Source: Flavipsychrobacter sp. (GTDB lineage: Bacteria > Bacteroidota > Bacteroidia > Chitinophagales > Chitinophagaceae). From it: a DNA stretch of 58,262 nt. The first letter of the stretch is position 1; each line of letters opens with the position of its first letter. This document shows, piece after piece, positions 1-7,761 of this stretch. The notes below the pieces were generated by a model that saw only the letters and a list, made by a program, of their open reading frames with translations, was not told the DNA's origin and did no database searches. Position numbers and translations under genes: made by a program. The stretch spans positions 1 to 58,262 of the forward strand of contig JAEUVY010000029.1 in the NCBI GenBank assembly GCA_016786565.1, given 5' to 3'.

Positions 1-1185
1 AATTAGTCTGTCTGACTCTAATGCATTGATGAAGTCAAGTCCTGTGGTATTACCAATTGACCGAATTACAGGAGAAAGATTACTTGGCATTATCCCTTTA
101 AAGTGCAAGCCTAAATGCTCCTGATCGATGTTATAATGAATACTTTGAATTTCACCCGTTGGTTTCCCTTCCAAGTGAAATACTTGATATGGTGATGCGC
201 TTCTAATAAGTGACTCATTGTGGGTTGATATGAATATCTGAGCATTATTGGAATACTTCACGAAAGTGTCTATAAGCCTCCGTTGTATATCGCGATGTAT
301 ATGGCTGTCCGGTTCATCCAATAAAATCAATCGCATATCGACCTTGCTGTCAGTTGTAGAAAACAAACTCAAAAGAATCTCGAGTATTTGTAGAGTGCCA
401 CTACCAAGCAAAGCAATGTCTTTTTCGGTGTCTTTGTTTCCTATTTTGTATAATATGACTGTTTTAGGGTCTACCTGTATTTGAGTAGTAGATCTAAACT
501 CAATTTTCTTTTCGTTATTATATAATATATAATTCAAGTCGCTGAGAAAGTTACTTGCAGCGATGGGGTCAATACCGTTAATTACCCTGTATAATCGATT
601 TCGTAACACAGAATACGATTGTCTCAATAATAGCCTTTCTTTGATTTTAGGATCAGTTGCAAAATCTTCGGATTCTGGAATTTGGGCAAGAGGAGTGCTG
701 TATATTAAAGAAATTGGTTCAGGCAAATTTGCAAAATAATCATTGAATGCCCTATGGTCATAGCCGTTATAGCCGTCGAGTTCAATAATGTAATTATTGC
801 CTGAACTTGATATTTTAAAGCAGATATCTAGTTCAAGCCTATGGTCATCTATCAGCGTAATAGAAAGTAGTATCTTCCCTTTTCGATTTCTTTGATGAAA
901 TATGTCTTCAAAATTTGGGCTTTTGACACTATTGATTTCATTAAATGGGAAATAACGATTGTAAGATGGTCCAAGAATATAGTCGCCTCGTTTATACCCC
1001 TTTTCACCTCTTTTTGCTTCACTTATTAATTTGGAAAAACACTCATGCCACAACGACAAAGCTTCCAATACGGTGGTTTTTCCGGAGTTGTTTACTCCAG
1101 TTAGTATGTTTATATCCTTATTAAACGAAAAGGTTACATCCTTCAACGATTTGAAATTCTGAACCCGAAATTTATGAATATGCAT
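1..1185 (-). CDS. OLD-like / RecF-type AAA ATPase (partial, C-terminus beyond window)
   Basis: The minus-strand frame opens at ATG 1185 and stays open to base 1, so about 395 residues are visible and the C-terminus is missing. The start MHIHKFRVQNFKSLKDV is typical of SMC/RecF/OLD-type ATPases. Walker A is GVNNSGKTT near residue 31. An ABC-signature-like LLGSGTLQIL is followed by Walker B RLILLDEPDSHIH and an H-loop ISTHNESLIRS. Known relatives include OLD-family nucleases (ATPase plus Toprim), GajA-type defence proteins and plain AAA_21 ATPases. Which one this is depends on the unseen C-terminus. The gene lies outside the tRNA-Ser island, beyond its left repeat. A role in phage defence is inference; the ATPase fold is well supported. 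Confidence 0.85.
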   Translation of the reverse strand, partial: MHIHKFRVQNFKSLKDVTFSFNKDINILTGVNNSGKTTVLEALSLWHECFSKLISEAKRGEKGYKRGDYILGPSYNRYFPFNEINSVKSPNFEDIFHQRNRKGKILLSITLIDDHRLELDICFKISSSGNNYIIELDGYNGYDHRAFNDYFANLPEPISLIYSTPLAQIPESEDFATDPKIKERLLLRQSYSVLRNRLYRVINGIDPIAASNFLSDLNYILYNNEKKIEFRSTTQIQVDPKTVILYKIGNKDTEKDIALLGSGTLQILEILLSLFSTTDSKVDMRLILLDEPDSHIHRDIQRRLIDTFVKYSNNAQIFISTHNESLIRSASPYQVFHLEGKPTGEIQSIHYNIDQEHLGLHFKGIMPSNLSPVIRSIGNTTGLDFINALESDRLI

Positions 1186-1549
1186 AAAGTGACTTTGTGT
1201 TGTCAAATATTCTTTTTTAAAAATTTTCTCCCATCAGTAACACTTCTAATCCATGGTCGCCTGTATTGATATTCTCAATATTGATCTACCCTACCTCATA
1301 AATGCAGATAAATTCAGTATCCATTGGATTGTCGCGAATTCTTCCGAGGTAATCATTTAGCTAATCTTAACTATCCTATTTAATGTCATGCCAAACTACT
1401 AATATTTTTTCACCATTGGAAGTGCCCACCAGCCTTTTGCTTTGCGGATTCTTGTTGGGCTAATCAAATTGCGATCCAATCATAGCCTCTTTGACTCTAT
1501 TTTGCCCTCAAGGAAAGGTTAATAAAAAAAACAGGTTACCATGGAAATG
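1186..1549. other. Intergenic stretch without a recognisable gene
   Basis: About 360 A+T-rich bases lie between the ATPase start and the terminator that follows the displaced tRNA-Ser tail. All frames on both strands are broken by frequent stops. I see no convincing small gene, RNA gene or promoter. It may be a decayed gene remnant, but nothing identifies one. Confidence 0.4.
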
Positions 1550-1588
1550 AAAAAAATACCCAACAAAGATTGTGTCTTTGTTGGGTAT
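1550..1588 (-). terminator. Rho-independent terminator downstream of the displaced tRNA-Ser 3' half
   Basis: A perfect 14-bp stem (1556-1569 with 1575-1588) encloses a 5-nt loop. On the minus strand it is followed by a run of six T (complement of A 1550-1555). It lies 56 bases beyond the 3' end of the tRNA-Ser fragment and is probably the original terminator of the tRNA gene before the island inserted. Confidence 0.85.
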
Positions 1589-1607
1589 AATCCCGTTTTG
1601 TCGGGTG

Positions 1608-1639
1608 GTCCTCCTTCGCTCTAGGGAGCTACGGCGGAC
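1608..1639. repeat. Imperfect palindrome abutting the tRNA-Ser tail
   Basis: A 32-bp imperfect inverted repeat has outer arms GTCCTCC (1608-1614) and GGCGGAC (1633-1639) and inner arms GCTC/GAGC. It begins only five bases beyond the tRNA 3' repeat and sits before the terminator. The intact tRNA copy at the right end has no such element behind it. From memory it resembles a palindromic GTCCKCC...TAGC-type repeat seen after genes and tRNAs in many bacterial genomes; I cannot confirm that here. Confidence 0.55.
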
Positions 1640-1643
1640 GAGG

Positions 1644-1706
1644 GCGGAGAGAGAGGGATTCGAACCCCCGGACCTATTACAGTCAACAGTTTTCAAGACT
1701 GCCGCA
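1644..1706 (-). repeat. Left attachment repeat: displaced 3' half of tRNA-Ser (63-bp direct repeat)
   Basis: These 63 bases are identical to 21297-21359. They carry the 3' part of the tRNA-Ser gene: the 3' half of the anticodon arm with the anticodon loop, variable arm, T arm (GGGGGTTCGAATCCC on the minus strand) and 3' acceptor strand. The 5' half of the tRNA is absent, so this is not a working gene. It marks the left crossover region of the island. Confidence 0.93.
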
Positions 1707-1740
1707 TCACTGCTGCGTTTCAATGTGTCCGGGTGTCTTT

Positions 1741-1782
1741 TGTAACCTTGCATTTTATTATTGTTGCCTTGTTGTTGCCCTC
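1741..1782 (+). repeat. Left triplet of putative integrase arm-type sites
   Basis: Three related 10-mers are present: TGTAACCTTG (1741-1750), TGTTGCCTTG (1762-1771) and TGTTGCCCTC (1773-1782). Their start-to-start spacing is 21 and 11 bases. The right end of the island carries TGTAACCTTG, TGTTGCCTTG and TGCTGCCTTG with exactly the same spacing and orientation, while the sequence between and around them differs. This is what arm-type binding sites of a heterobivalent tyrosine recombinase would look like. Confidence 0.65.
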
Positions 1783-1979
1783 AATGATCTTGGTTAAAGA
1801 ATAATTTTATTTTCTGACCAGGGAAAAGTCAGCGTTGAATCACTATGTTGGTATTTTGTGAGACATATTACATAGATCAAATTGCATCTCCGTATTCCTT
1901 CATAGAGATTTCTGCAGATATTCTATGCTTCTACCTGACATTTCAATAAAGATAGATGTGATTGCAAATTCAGCTAATC

Positions 1980-2537
1980 CTAGTGATACAATCTGAACTT
2001 ACCGGTAGCAGGGTACTTTGTTCCGGATCGGAACAGGTTTAGCGCCATTGTGCCAGAAACCCAGTGAGAGTCGGATTGGGTAATGTTCACTATAGAAGTG
2101 TCACCGATAGTGTAAATAATATTTCCAGCAGTCATGTCTGTAAATGTGTATGCTGTTGATCCGGATATAGAAGTATCAGGTCCTAAAGGAGTTGTTCTGC
2201 CTCGTGCTATTACTTGTAATTGAAAAGAGAATTCATTTAACACTGTCGCATTTATCACACATAATGTTCCTGTGCTCGTTACACTCCTCGTCGCTGTTAG
2301 GAGTACTCCACTCGGGGAAAGATATGAGGTAGCCATGCCGCTACTATTTAGTACCAAGCCCTGTGCTCCATGAAAGGTCTTTCCGTTGACATTTAGAGTG
2401 AACGTGCTACTATCATTTGCAACAGTTGGAGTAGTTGGAGTGGATGGTGTAGTAGACGTTGAAGAGCTACCGGAACCGGATGAACAAGAGTAAAGCGTTG
2501 CTAACGCAATTGCCGTTAATAGTTTAATGCGTATCAT
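1980..2537 (-). CDS. Island-borne lipoprotein of unknown function (185 aa)
   Basis: The start at 2537 (MIRIKLLTAIALATLYSC) is preferred because it places a lipoprotein signal directly at the N-terminus, with lipobox LYSC. A longer reading would add a meaningless 32-residue leader and would begin upstream of a TATATTTG promoter-like element at 2611-2618. After the Cys comes a Gly/Ser/Thr/Pro linker, then a beta-rich domain of about 130 residues beginning STFTLNVNGKTFHG. The product is probably tethered to the outer membrane. It is transcribed divergently from the XRE gene and is the leftmost gene of the island. I recognise no specific family. Confidence 0.75.
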   Translation of the reverse strand: MIRIKLLTAIALATLYSCSSGSGSSSTSTTPSTPTTPTVANDSSTFTLNVNGKTFHGAQGLVLNSSGMATSYLSPSGVLLTATRSVTSTGTLCVINATVLNEFSFQLQVIARGRTTPLGPDTSISGSTAYTFTDMTAGNIIYTIGDTSIVNITQSDSHWVSGTMALNLFRSGTKYPATGKFRLYH

Positions 2538-2610
2538 AATTTGGTGGTTTGATTTAGCAATAATATTTGTTAAAAATACAATTAATTTAATATCATAGGC
2601 ATACATGCCA

Positions 2611-2618
2611 CAAATATA
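2611..2618 (-). promoter_or_regulatory. Bacteroidota -7-like element upstream of the lipoprotein gene
   Basis: On the minus strand this reads TATATTTG, matching the Bacteroidota -7 consensus TAnnTTTG. It lies 73 bases before the chosen start at 2537. No clear TTG -33 element is seen at the usual distance, so the call is tentative. Confidence 0.35.
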
Positions 2619-2646
2619 ATTTTCAGTATGCATTCCCTTTGCTTAT

Positions 2647-2883
2647 GTGGGTAACCAAGTTAGAAACGAAGAGCTTCTAAAAGTATTCGGGAAACGACTA
2701 AAGCAGCTAAGGGAAAGTAAAGGTCTGTCACAACAGGAGTTGGCAAACCTGTGTGATATAGAACACAGCCAGATCAGCCGAATTGAACTTGGTAAGATCA
2801 ATACCACCATATCAACTTTGTTCCTTATTGCATCAAAACTTGAGATAGAAGCAACAGAGCTAATTAAAGTGAAATTTAAATAG
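2647..2883 (+). CDS. XRE-family helix-turn-helix regulator (78 aa)
   Basis: This is a compact Cro/CI-type HTH_3 protein. The recognition unit LSQQELANLCDIEHSQISRI spans about residues 26-45, followed by ELGKINTTISTLFLIASKL, the usual fourth and fifth helices of the fold. It has no other domain. The start is GTG at 2647; the ATG two bases upstream is in another frame and soon stops. Such single-domain proteins often control restriction-modification genes (C proteins) or mobile-element genes. It sits on the same island as a type I system but is not adjacent to hsdM, so its target is inference. Confidence 0.88.
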   Translation: MGNQVRNEELLKVFGKRLKQLRESKGLSQQELANLCDIEHSQISRIELGKINTTISTLFLIASKLEIEATELIKVKFK

Positions 2884-2917
2884 TGTAATTGGTTAAGGGT
2901 CGTTTGCGTGGAAATAA

Positions 2918-2949
2918 TAAGCAGACTGCCAACAATGACAGTCTGCTTA
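2918..2949. terminator. Hairpin terminator between the XRE gene and the 55-aa gene
   Basis: A perfect 11-bp stem (TAAGCAGACTG 2918-2928 and its complement 2939-2949) encloses a 10-nt loop. On the minus strand it is followed by TTATTTCC after the stem. It lies between the convergent ends of the XRE gene (plus) and the small gene 2965-3132 (minus), so it probably serves both. Confidence 0.75.
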
Positions 2950-2964
2950 ATTTGGCAAAATCGG

Positions 2965-3132
2965 TTACTTTTTTCTTCTAACCTTGCCTGCAACTTTGGG
3001 GGCGCTTTTCTGGACAAACTTTGGGTTCATCTGTTTGCCCCGGTTACCCTGGGCTTTGTCATACTGCCGGTTGGTCCCCGGTGTGCCGTGATTAGCATTC
3101 TGCTGGTTGGCACTGTTCTGATCTGGTGTCAT
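2965..3132 (-). CDS. Small basic, Asn/Gln/Lys-rich protein (55 aa)
   Basis: The reading frame runs from ATG 3132 to TAA 2965. It encodes a strongly hydrophilic 55-residue protein starting MTPDQNSANQQNANHGTPG, continuing through TNRQYDKAQGNRGKQMNP and ending in the basic tail KVAGKVRRKK. It has no hydrophobic segment and is predicted to be disordered. A strong hairpin terminator lies just past its stop, which supports a real minus-strand gene. The pattern NHGTPGTN.QYDK.QGNRGKQ.NP looks like short proteins seen in other Bacteroidota, but that is from memory. The plus-strand frame over the same bases has an implausible Trp/Cys/Phe-rich composition. Function unknown. Confidence 0.65.
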   Translation of the reverse strand: MTPDQNSANQQNANHGTPGTNRQYDKAQGNRGKQMNPKFVQKSAPKVAGKVRRKK

Positions 3133-3159
3133 ACTACAAAAATTTGATGAGCAACAAAT

Positions 3160-3999
3160 CTATGAGGGATCTGGTTGAGGTTTGTGATTGTCGTAATAAC
3201 TGGCCATTTTTTGTAAAGAATTCAGGTAACCGCGTCTATCTTCATTACATCTTATCATTTGCTGGTGGACATCTTTGTTCGCAGTTGTGCTTTTAGATAA
3301 CGGAATTATTTTGAATTTTTCAGGGATCTGATTGGAATTGACATTGAGCAAGAGCTCCGTCTCATGAAAGTCATAAAATACTTCATTTATCAATGCGCTT
3401 CTTGTAATAATAAGGTTATGAGCATATGGGTCCAGGTATTCCCTTAGGTTTTGAAAGTTGTTGCTCTTCCTGTTTGGGAGTTTTTGAGTATCCAACATAT
3501 AGGTTTTGTACTCAAAGCTATTGTCCGGGTACTGTTTCCTTTCAAGTATGGTGCGCTTCCTGTCTTTGGTATCAGAAAGTACACAAACGACGTCTTTTGG
3601 ATTCAATCTAACTTCATCAATATACTCATTCTCAGTGCCATAATCGAACTTCACTTGGAGCTCCTTTTGAAGATTATAGTGGTTCTCATGATAGTGGGAA
3701 ATACCTTCTAGGTCGGTCGTTAATCGCAGTGGGCTAATGAGTTGAAACTTGAGGTGTTTTATCCATTCCCTCTGTTCTGCAATGTAATAGATAGTAGCAG
3801 CTGCGGTGTTTCCGTTCCTAGATACACCCGGAATCTGAAGTGCTTCTACTTTTTTCTTGATGCTATCAATGAAGTTTGTCTTCTCTGTGGTAGTGTGATA
3901 AATGAAATTACCATTGCACATAACGTGATCCTGAATCCACCAAGCACATTCGACAATCATCCTTTTTAGTAAAAAATGTTGAAGGTTTTCGGCTGTCAT
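3160..3999 (-). CDS. Unknown protein at the end of the type I restriction operon (279 aa)
   Basis: This gene starts 23 bases after the hsdR stop and is probably the last gene of the hsd operon. The product is soluble, with no signal peptide or membrane helix. It is rich in aromatic and charged residues. The N-terminal segment contains the tract CAWWIQDHVMCNGNFIYH and the C-terminal part contains CNEDRRGYLNSLQKMASYY. I see no Walker, HTH or nuclease motif and recognise no family. Its position behind hsdR suggests an accessory function in the same system, perhaps regulation or a second defence activity; that is inference only. Confidence 0.8.
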   Translation of the reverse strand: MTAENLQHFLLKRMIVECAWWIQDHVMCNGNFIYHTTTEKTNFIDSIKKKVEALQIPGVSRNGNTAAATIYYIAEQREWIKHLKFQLISPLRLTTDLEGISHYHENHYNLQKELQVKFDYGTENEYIDEVRLNPKDVVCVLSDTKDRKRTILERKQYPDNSFEYKTYMLDTQKLPNRKSNNFQNLREYLDPYAHNLIITRSALINEVFYDFHETELLLNVNSNQIPEKFKIIPLSKSTTANKDVHQQMIRCNEDRRGYLNSLQKMASYYDNHKPQPDPS

Positions 4000-4022
4000 T
4001 ATTAGCTAAATTTCAATGTTTC

Positions 4023-7000
4023 TTAGCCTGCCTTATTAAGCTCAGCGTACAATTTCTTTAGGTAAAATTCACGTACAACACTGCCAAACTCTTTGTCATT
4101 GAAAAGTTTGCTAAATATGTCCTGATTCTGTTCCATGCGGTCAATTGCCTTCTCGTCAAATAACTCGTTGAACTTGTACCGTAAATTCTCTATTGTGTTA
4201 TTCTGAGCCTGGAACACAAATTTCTGATCGTCTCGAAGTTCCTGCTCAATCTGCTCGAAGAAGAGTCTGTCTGCTTCGGTAAAGTCAGCATTGAACCTGT
4301 CGTTAAGCAGCGTGATGATCTCAGAGAGTGCAGCACGTTCTTCTTTGACTCTTTTCATTCCGGTTTCTGTGATCCCATGAAGTCCAAACTCACCACCCGG
4401 TTCCAATACAATACTGCCTTCGGTCGTCTTTTGCAATCGGTAATACTCCATTGCTACTTCATCGGTCAGCTTCAGCCTTTCTGAGATGTCTTTTTTAGGG
4501 AGTTTCAATTCTAGATACTTGCTAAATACAAAGAACTTCTCCAATTCTGCATCCTGAAATGGTATTATCTGAGTTAGAAACGAGTACAACCTAAGCCACT
4601 GTGTAAGCTGTTTTTTGAATTCATCTTGTGTATCGTCGTCCAAATCTTGAAATCTCTCCGCAGCAGGCCCCACAAATGCATACAGTTTGCCCTGGTCTTT
4701 TACAGCATTCTTGGATCCGTAAAAAACCTTTGCAAAGCCATCAATTTCCGTTTGCCAATATACCTGTCGTTGGTCAAGTCTGTTTTTTAGATCATAAAGT
4801 AGGTTGGGATCTGTGTCCTGCTCAACGGTAGTTAGCTCGTAATACGGCTGGAATGAAGACAATATAACATCGCGATCGTTGACGAAATCTAGAACAAAGG
4901 TGTCGTCCTTGCCCGGGCATGTGCGGTTAAGCCTGGAAAGCGTCTGTACTGCCATAACGCCACTTAGTTTCTTGTCCACGTACATCGTATGCAGCAAAGG
5001 CTGATCAAACCCAGTCTGATATTTGTTAGCAACTAACAAGATCTTGAATTCATCCGTTCCGAATTGTTCCGGCAGTTCTTTCTCCTTGATGCCGTTCAAT
5101 TCCACTTCAGTTACTCCCTCGATATAACCGCTGTCCACATCAACAACTTTGCCTGAGAATGCTACCAAAGGTCTTATGTTTTGATAGCCTTTATCTTTGA
5201 TGTATTGCTTGAATGCCAGGTAGTATCTGAGCGCATGTAACCTTGAGCCGGTTACCACCATTGCTTTCGCTTTTCCACCTATCTTGAGCATCACTACTTT
5301 GCGGAAGTGCTCAATGATAATCTCGGTCTTCTGTGCAATGTTATGAGGATGCAGGGATACGAACCGCCCAATTGCAATTGCGGCTTTTTTCTTATTAAGT
5401 TGGGGGTCGTCTTCTATCTTCTTCGATAGTCGGAAGTAAAGTTCATATGATGTGTAGTTCTTTAGAACGTCGAGAATGAACCTTTCTTCTATAGCCTGAC
5501 GCATCGAGTATAAGTGAAATGGTCTAGGCTTTCCATCAGGCCCTATTTCTCCGAATACAGCAAGTGTTTTTGTCTTGGGGGTGGCAGTGAATGCAAAGAA
5601 GCTCATGTTGGGCTGCTTTCCCCGAGATTCCATAGTTTGCCTTATATAGTCCTCTGCATCATCCGCATCACCCACGTCCTGATCTGCAGCTTCTTCCAAA
5701 CTTGAAGTAGACAACACCTCCTTCATCTTTCTGGAAGCTTCGCCACCTTGTGAGCTGTGTGCTTCATCAACAATAAGGGCAAATCTGCTTCCTGATAGTT
5801 TCACACCTTCCGTGCCTTTTTCCTTCTGCAACTCCCTAATCTTCTCTAAAACAATAGGGAACTTCTGCAGTGTGGTGATGATGATGTTGGTGCCATTTTC
5901 AAGGGCTGTTACCAGTTGGTTACTGTCTTTATCGATCTTCTGCACCACGCCTGTTTTGTGCTCGAACTGGTATATTGTGTTTTGCAGTTGCTGATCCAGA
6001 ACTTTTCGATCTGTAACAACAATCACACTGTCAAATACTCGTTCATCTTTATTGTTGTGCAAACTGCTTAATCTGTATGCCAACCACGCAATTGAGTTGC
6101 TTTTTCCGGATCCCGCTGAGTGCTGTATGAGGTAGTTGTGTCCTGTGCCGTGTTCCTTAGCATGGCCAACTATCTTTCTGACAGCATCGAGCTGGTGATA
6201 TCGCGGAAAAATAATGCTCTCTTTCTTGAACTTGGTGCCGGTGGCCTTATCCTCGATCTCCTTTACTTCAAGGTGAACATACCGGCCTATAATATCCATC
6301 CAGCTATCTTTTGACCATGTTTCTTCCCAAAGATAGGCCGTCTTGTAGCCTTTAGGGTTAAGGGGGTTACCTGCTCCGTTTGCAACTCCCTTGTTGAAGG
6401 GTAGGTACTTTGTCTTGGGACCTTCCAGCCGGGTGGTCATAAACACTTGTTCATCATCTATGGCGAAGTGTACCAGGGTACGGGACTTGAACCTGAATAT
6501 CAGTTCTGACGGGTTACGGTCGTATGCGAATTGCTTCTTGGCGTTATCAACACTCTGTCCGGTAAACTGGTTCTTCAGTTCTGCAGTAGCAACGGGCAAA
6601 CCATTGACAACAAGTACCAGATCGAGGGAGTTGTTATTGTCATTAGAGTAATGCACCTGCCTGACTATATGGAGTTGGTTCTTTTTGTACTGCTCTATGG
6701 TTTCGTAGTTAAGAGAACTCTCCGGCCTGAAGTACGCCATCTTGAACCGTACCCCGTAGTCGGTAAAGCCGTTACGCAGCACATCAAGGGTTCCCCGTTG
6801 CTCCAGCTCTTTACTTATGCGCTGTATCACCTTCTCATCAACAGCCGTACCATGTATCTTACTGAGCTTCTCCCACTGCATAGCTTGTGTATCCTGCAGG
6901 AAGGACAAGGTATGTGACTGAAACAGTGCTGAGTCTTTATCAAAGTCTTTGTCATACCCCTGTAGCCATCCTCCGTGTGTCGTGAGATGCTCTACAATTG

Positions 7001-7034
7001 CTGATTCAAAAGTATGTTCTGAAGTGATCGGCAT
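4023..7034 (-). CDS. hsdR: Type I restriction enzyme, R subunit (HsdR)
   Basis: The product is the motor and nuclease subunit of a type I restriction-modification complex (R2M2S). It translocates DNA using ATP and cuts at a distance when the target is unmethylated. At 1003 aa it is full length. The N-terminal PD-(D/E)XK nuclease domain has D138 (SLDLVLVV), E152-L-K154 (ATAELKNQ) and the downstream KKQFAYDR motif. The SF2 helicase domain has Walker A SAGSGKS (306-312) and the DEAH box VDEAHSSQ (423-426). A later ALRYYLAFKQY/FKILLVANKYQTGFDQP region and the motif VI-like QTLSRLNRTCPGKD complete the motor. All key residues are present. The gene is fifth or sixth in the minus-strand operon, eight bases after the 211-aa gene. 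Confidence 0.97.
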   Translation of the reverse strand: MPITSEHTFESAIVEHLTTHGGWLQGYDKDFDKDSALFQSHTLSFLQDTQAMQWEKLSKIHGTAVDEKVIQRISKELEQRGTLDVLRNGFTDYGVRFKMAYFRPESSLNYETIEQYKKNQLHIVRQVHYSNDNNNSLDLVLVVNGLPVATAELKNQFTGQSVDNAKKQFAYDRNPSELIFRFKSRTLVHFAIDDEQVFMTTRLEGPKTKYLPFNKGVANGAGNPLNPKGYKTAYLWEETWSKDSWMDIIGRYVHLEVKEIEDKATGTKFKKESIIFPRYHQLDAVRKIVGHAKEHGTGHNYLIQHSAGSGKSNSIAWLAYRLSSLHNNKDERVFDSVIVVTDRKVLDQQLQNTIYQFEHKTGVVQKIDKDSNQLVTALENGTNIIITTLQKFPIVLEKIRELQKEKGTEGVKLSGSRFALIVDEAHSSQGGEASRKMKEVLSTSSLEEAADQDVGDADDAEDYIRQTMESRGKQPNMSFFAFTATPKTKTLAVFGEIGPDGKPRPFHLYSMRQAIEERFILDVLKNYTSYELYFRLSKKIEDDPQLNKKKAAIAIGRFVSLHPHNIAQKTEIIIEHFRKVVMLKIGGKAKAMVVTGSRLHALRYYLAFKQYIKDKGYQNIRPLVAFSGKVVDVDSGYIEGVTEVELNGIKEKELPEQFGTDEFKILLVANKYQTGFDQPLLHTMYVDKKLSGVMAVQTLSRLNRTCPGKDDTFVLDFVNDRDVILSSFQPYYELTTVEQDTDPNLLYDLKNRLDQRQVYWQTEIDGFAKVFYGSKNAVKDQGKLYAFVGPAAERFQDLDDDTQDEFKKQLTQWLRLYSFLTQIIPFQDAELEKFFVFSKYLELKLPKKDISERLKLTDEVAMEYYRLQKTTEGSIVLEPGGEFGLHGITETGMKRVKEERAALSEIITLLNDRFNADFTEADRLFFEQIEQELRDDQKFVFQAQNNTIENLRYKFNELFDEKAIDRMEQNQDIFSKLFNDKEFGSVVREFYLKKLYAELNKAG

Positions 7035-7042
7035 ATCCCCGT

Positions 7043-7678
7043 TTAATCATTTTTCTTAATATTTATGCTTGCAACCGCTTTAGGGACAATCGGCAGCGGC
7101 GCATTTTCTAACATAATTTCCTCCCTGTCAAAATTGTAATATAGGTCTCGAATGCCAAACAAACACTCCAGGAATCTTTGAACCAGGAATGCACAAATAT
7201 TCCTTTCTTGATTTTCCCAATTCTTATCGTTCAGATAAATTCTGCCGGGAACTGCCATAAAACGATCCTCATCATATGTCAACAATAGACCACCATTGGG
7301 TACATGCCGTTCTATGTTTTCTAATTGCTCTTCCAACCTTCTCTTATCACTATTGCCTTGTTTTTTGCTTTGATAAAGAAAGCCTTTTCTAAAAATCACC
7401 CTGCCACGTTCATCTCTTATCTCTATTTGAAAGATACCATCAGCACCAAGATGTGGTTCAATTTTATGGTTACTTAAATTGCTATATTCAAGATTCCACG
7501 ACCAATCCTCCCATGATCTTTCTGCGACGGCAATACCTTGAAAGAAAGCGCCTGAAATCGAATCTTCCTTAGCTTTATTACGTCGCCAACTGCTTTTGGC
7601 ATTAGCTCTACAAATGTTGTTCAGATGTTGCTCGATTTGGCTAAACAAATCTGCAGGTATTCGGTCTCTCAAGGCCAT
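7043..7678 (-). CDS. Predicted PD-(D/E)XK-like (QxK variant) protein in the hsd operon (211 aa)
   Basis: I recognise no named family, but the layout fits a restriction-endonuclease-like fold. A helix carries an acidic residue in KEDSISGAFFQGIA (E38). A strand has GADGIFQIEI with D80, and a second strand has KGFLYQSKKQG with Q103 and K105. This E...D...QxK pattern is the Mrr-like variant of the PD-(D/E)XK motif. E86 in the first strand could be an additional ligand. The rest is mixed alpha/beta with no transmembrane segment. The gene lies between the DUF2971 gene and hsdR, only eight bases before hsdR, so the two are very likely co-expressed. It could add a second cleavage or DNA-recognition activity to the type I system. 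Confidence 0.75.
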   Translation of the reverse strand: MALRDRIPADLFSQIEQHLNNICRANAKSSWRRNKAKEDSISGAFFQGIAVAERSWEDWSWNLEYSNLSNHKIEPHLGADGIFQIEIRDERGRVIFRKGFLYQSKKQGNSDKRRLEEQLENIERHVPNGGLLLTYDEDRFMAVPGRIYLNDKNWENQERNICAFLVQRFLECLFGIRDLYYNFDREEIMLENAPLPIVPKAVASINIKKND

Positions 7679-7761
7679 AAAACAGAAAAATAGTTGTCAA
7701 CATACAAAAATAAATAACATACTTCAGTTTCCCTAACTACCTCACCCTCATAATTACCTAT

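Noticed and set aside
1508..1753. Minus-strand 81-codon frame over the tRNA-Ser fragment
   Set aside because: It reads through the tRNA tail, the palindrome and the terminator; these features explain the sequence.
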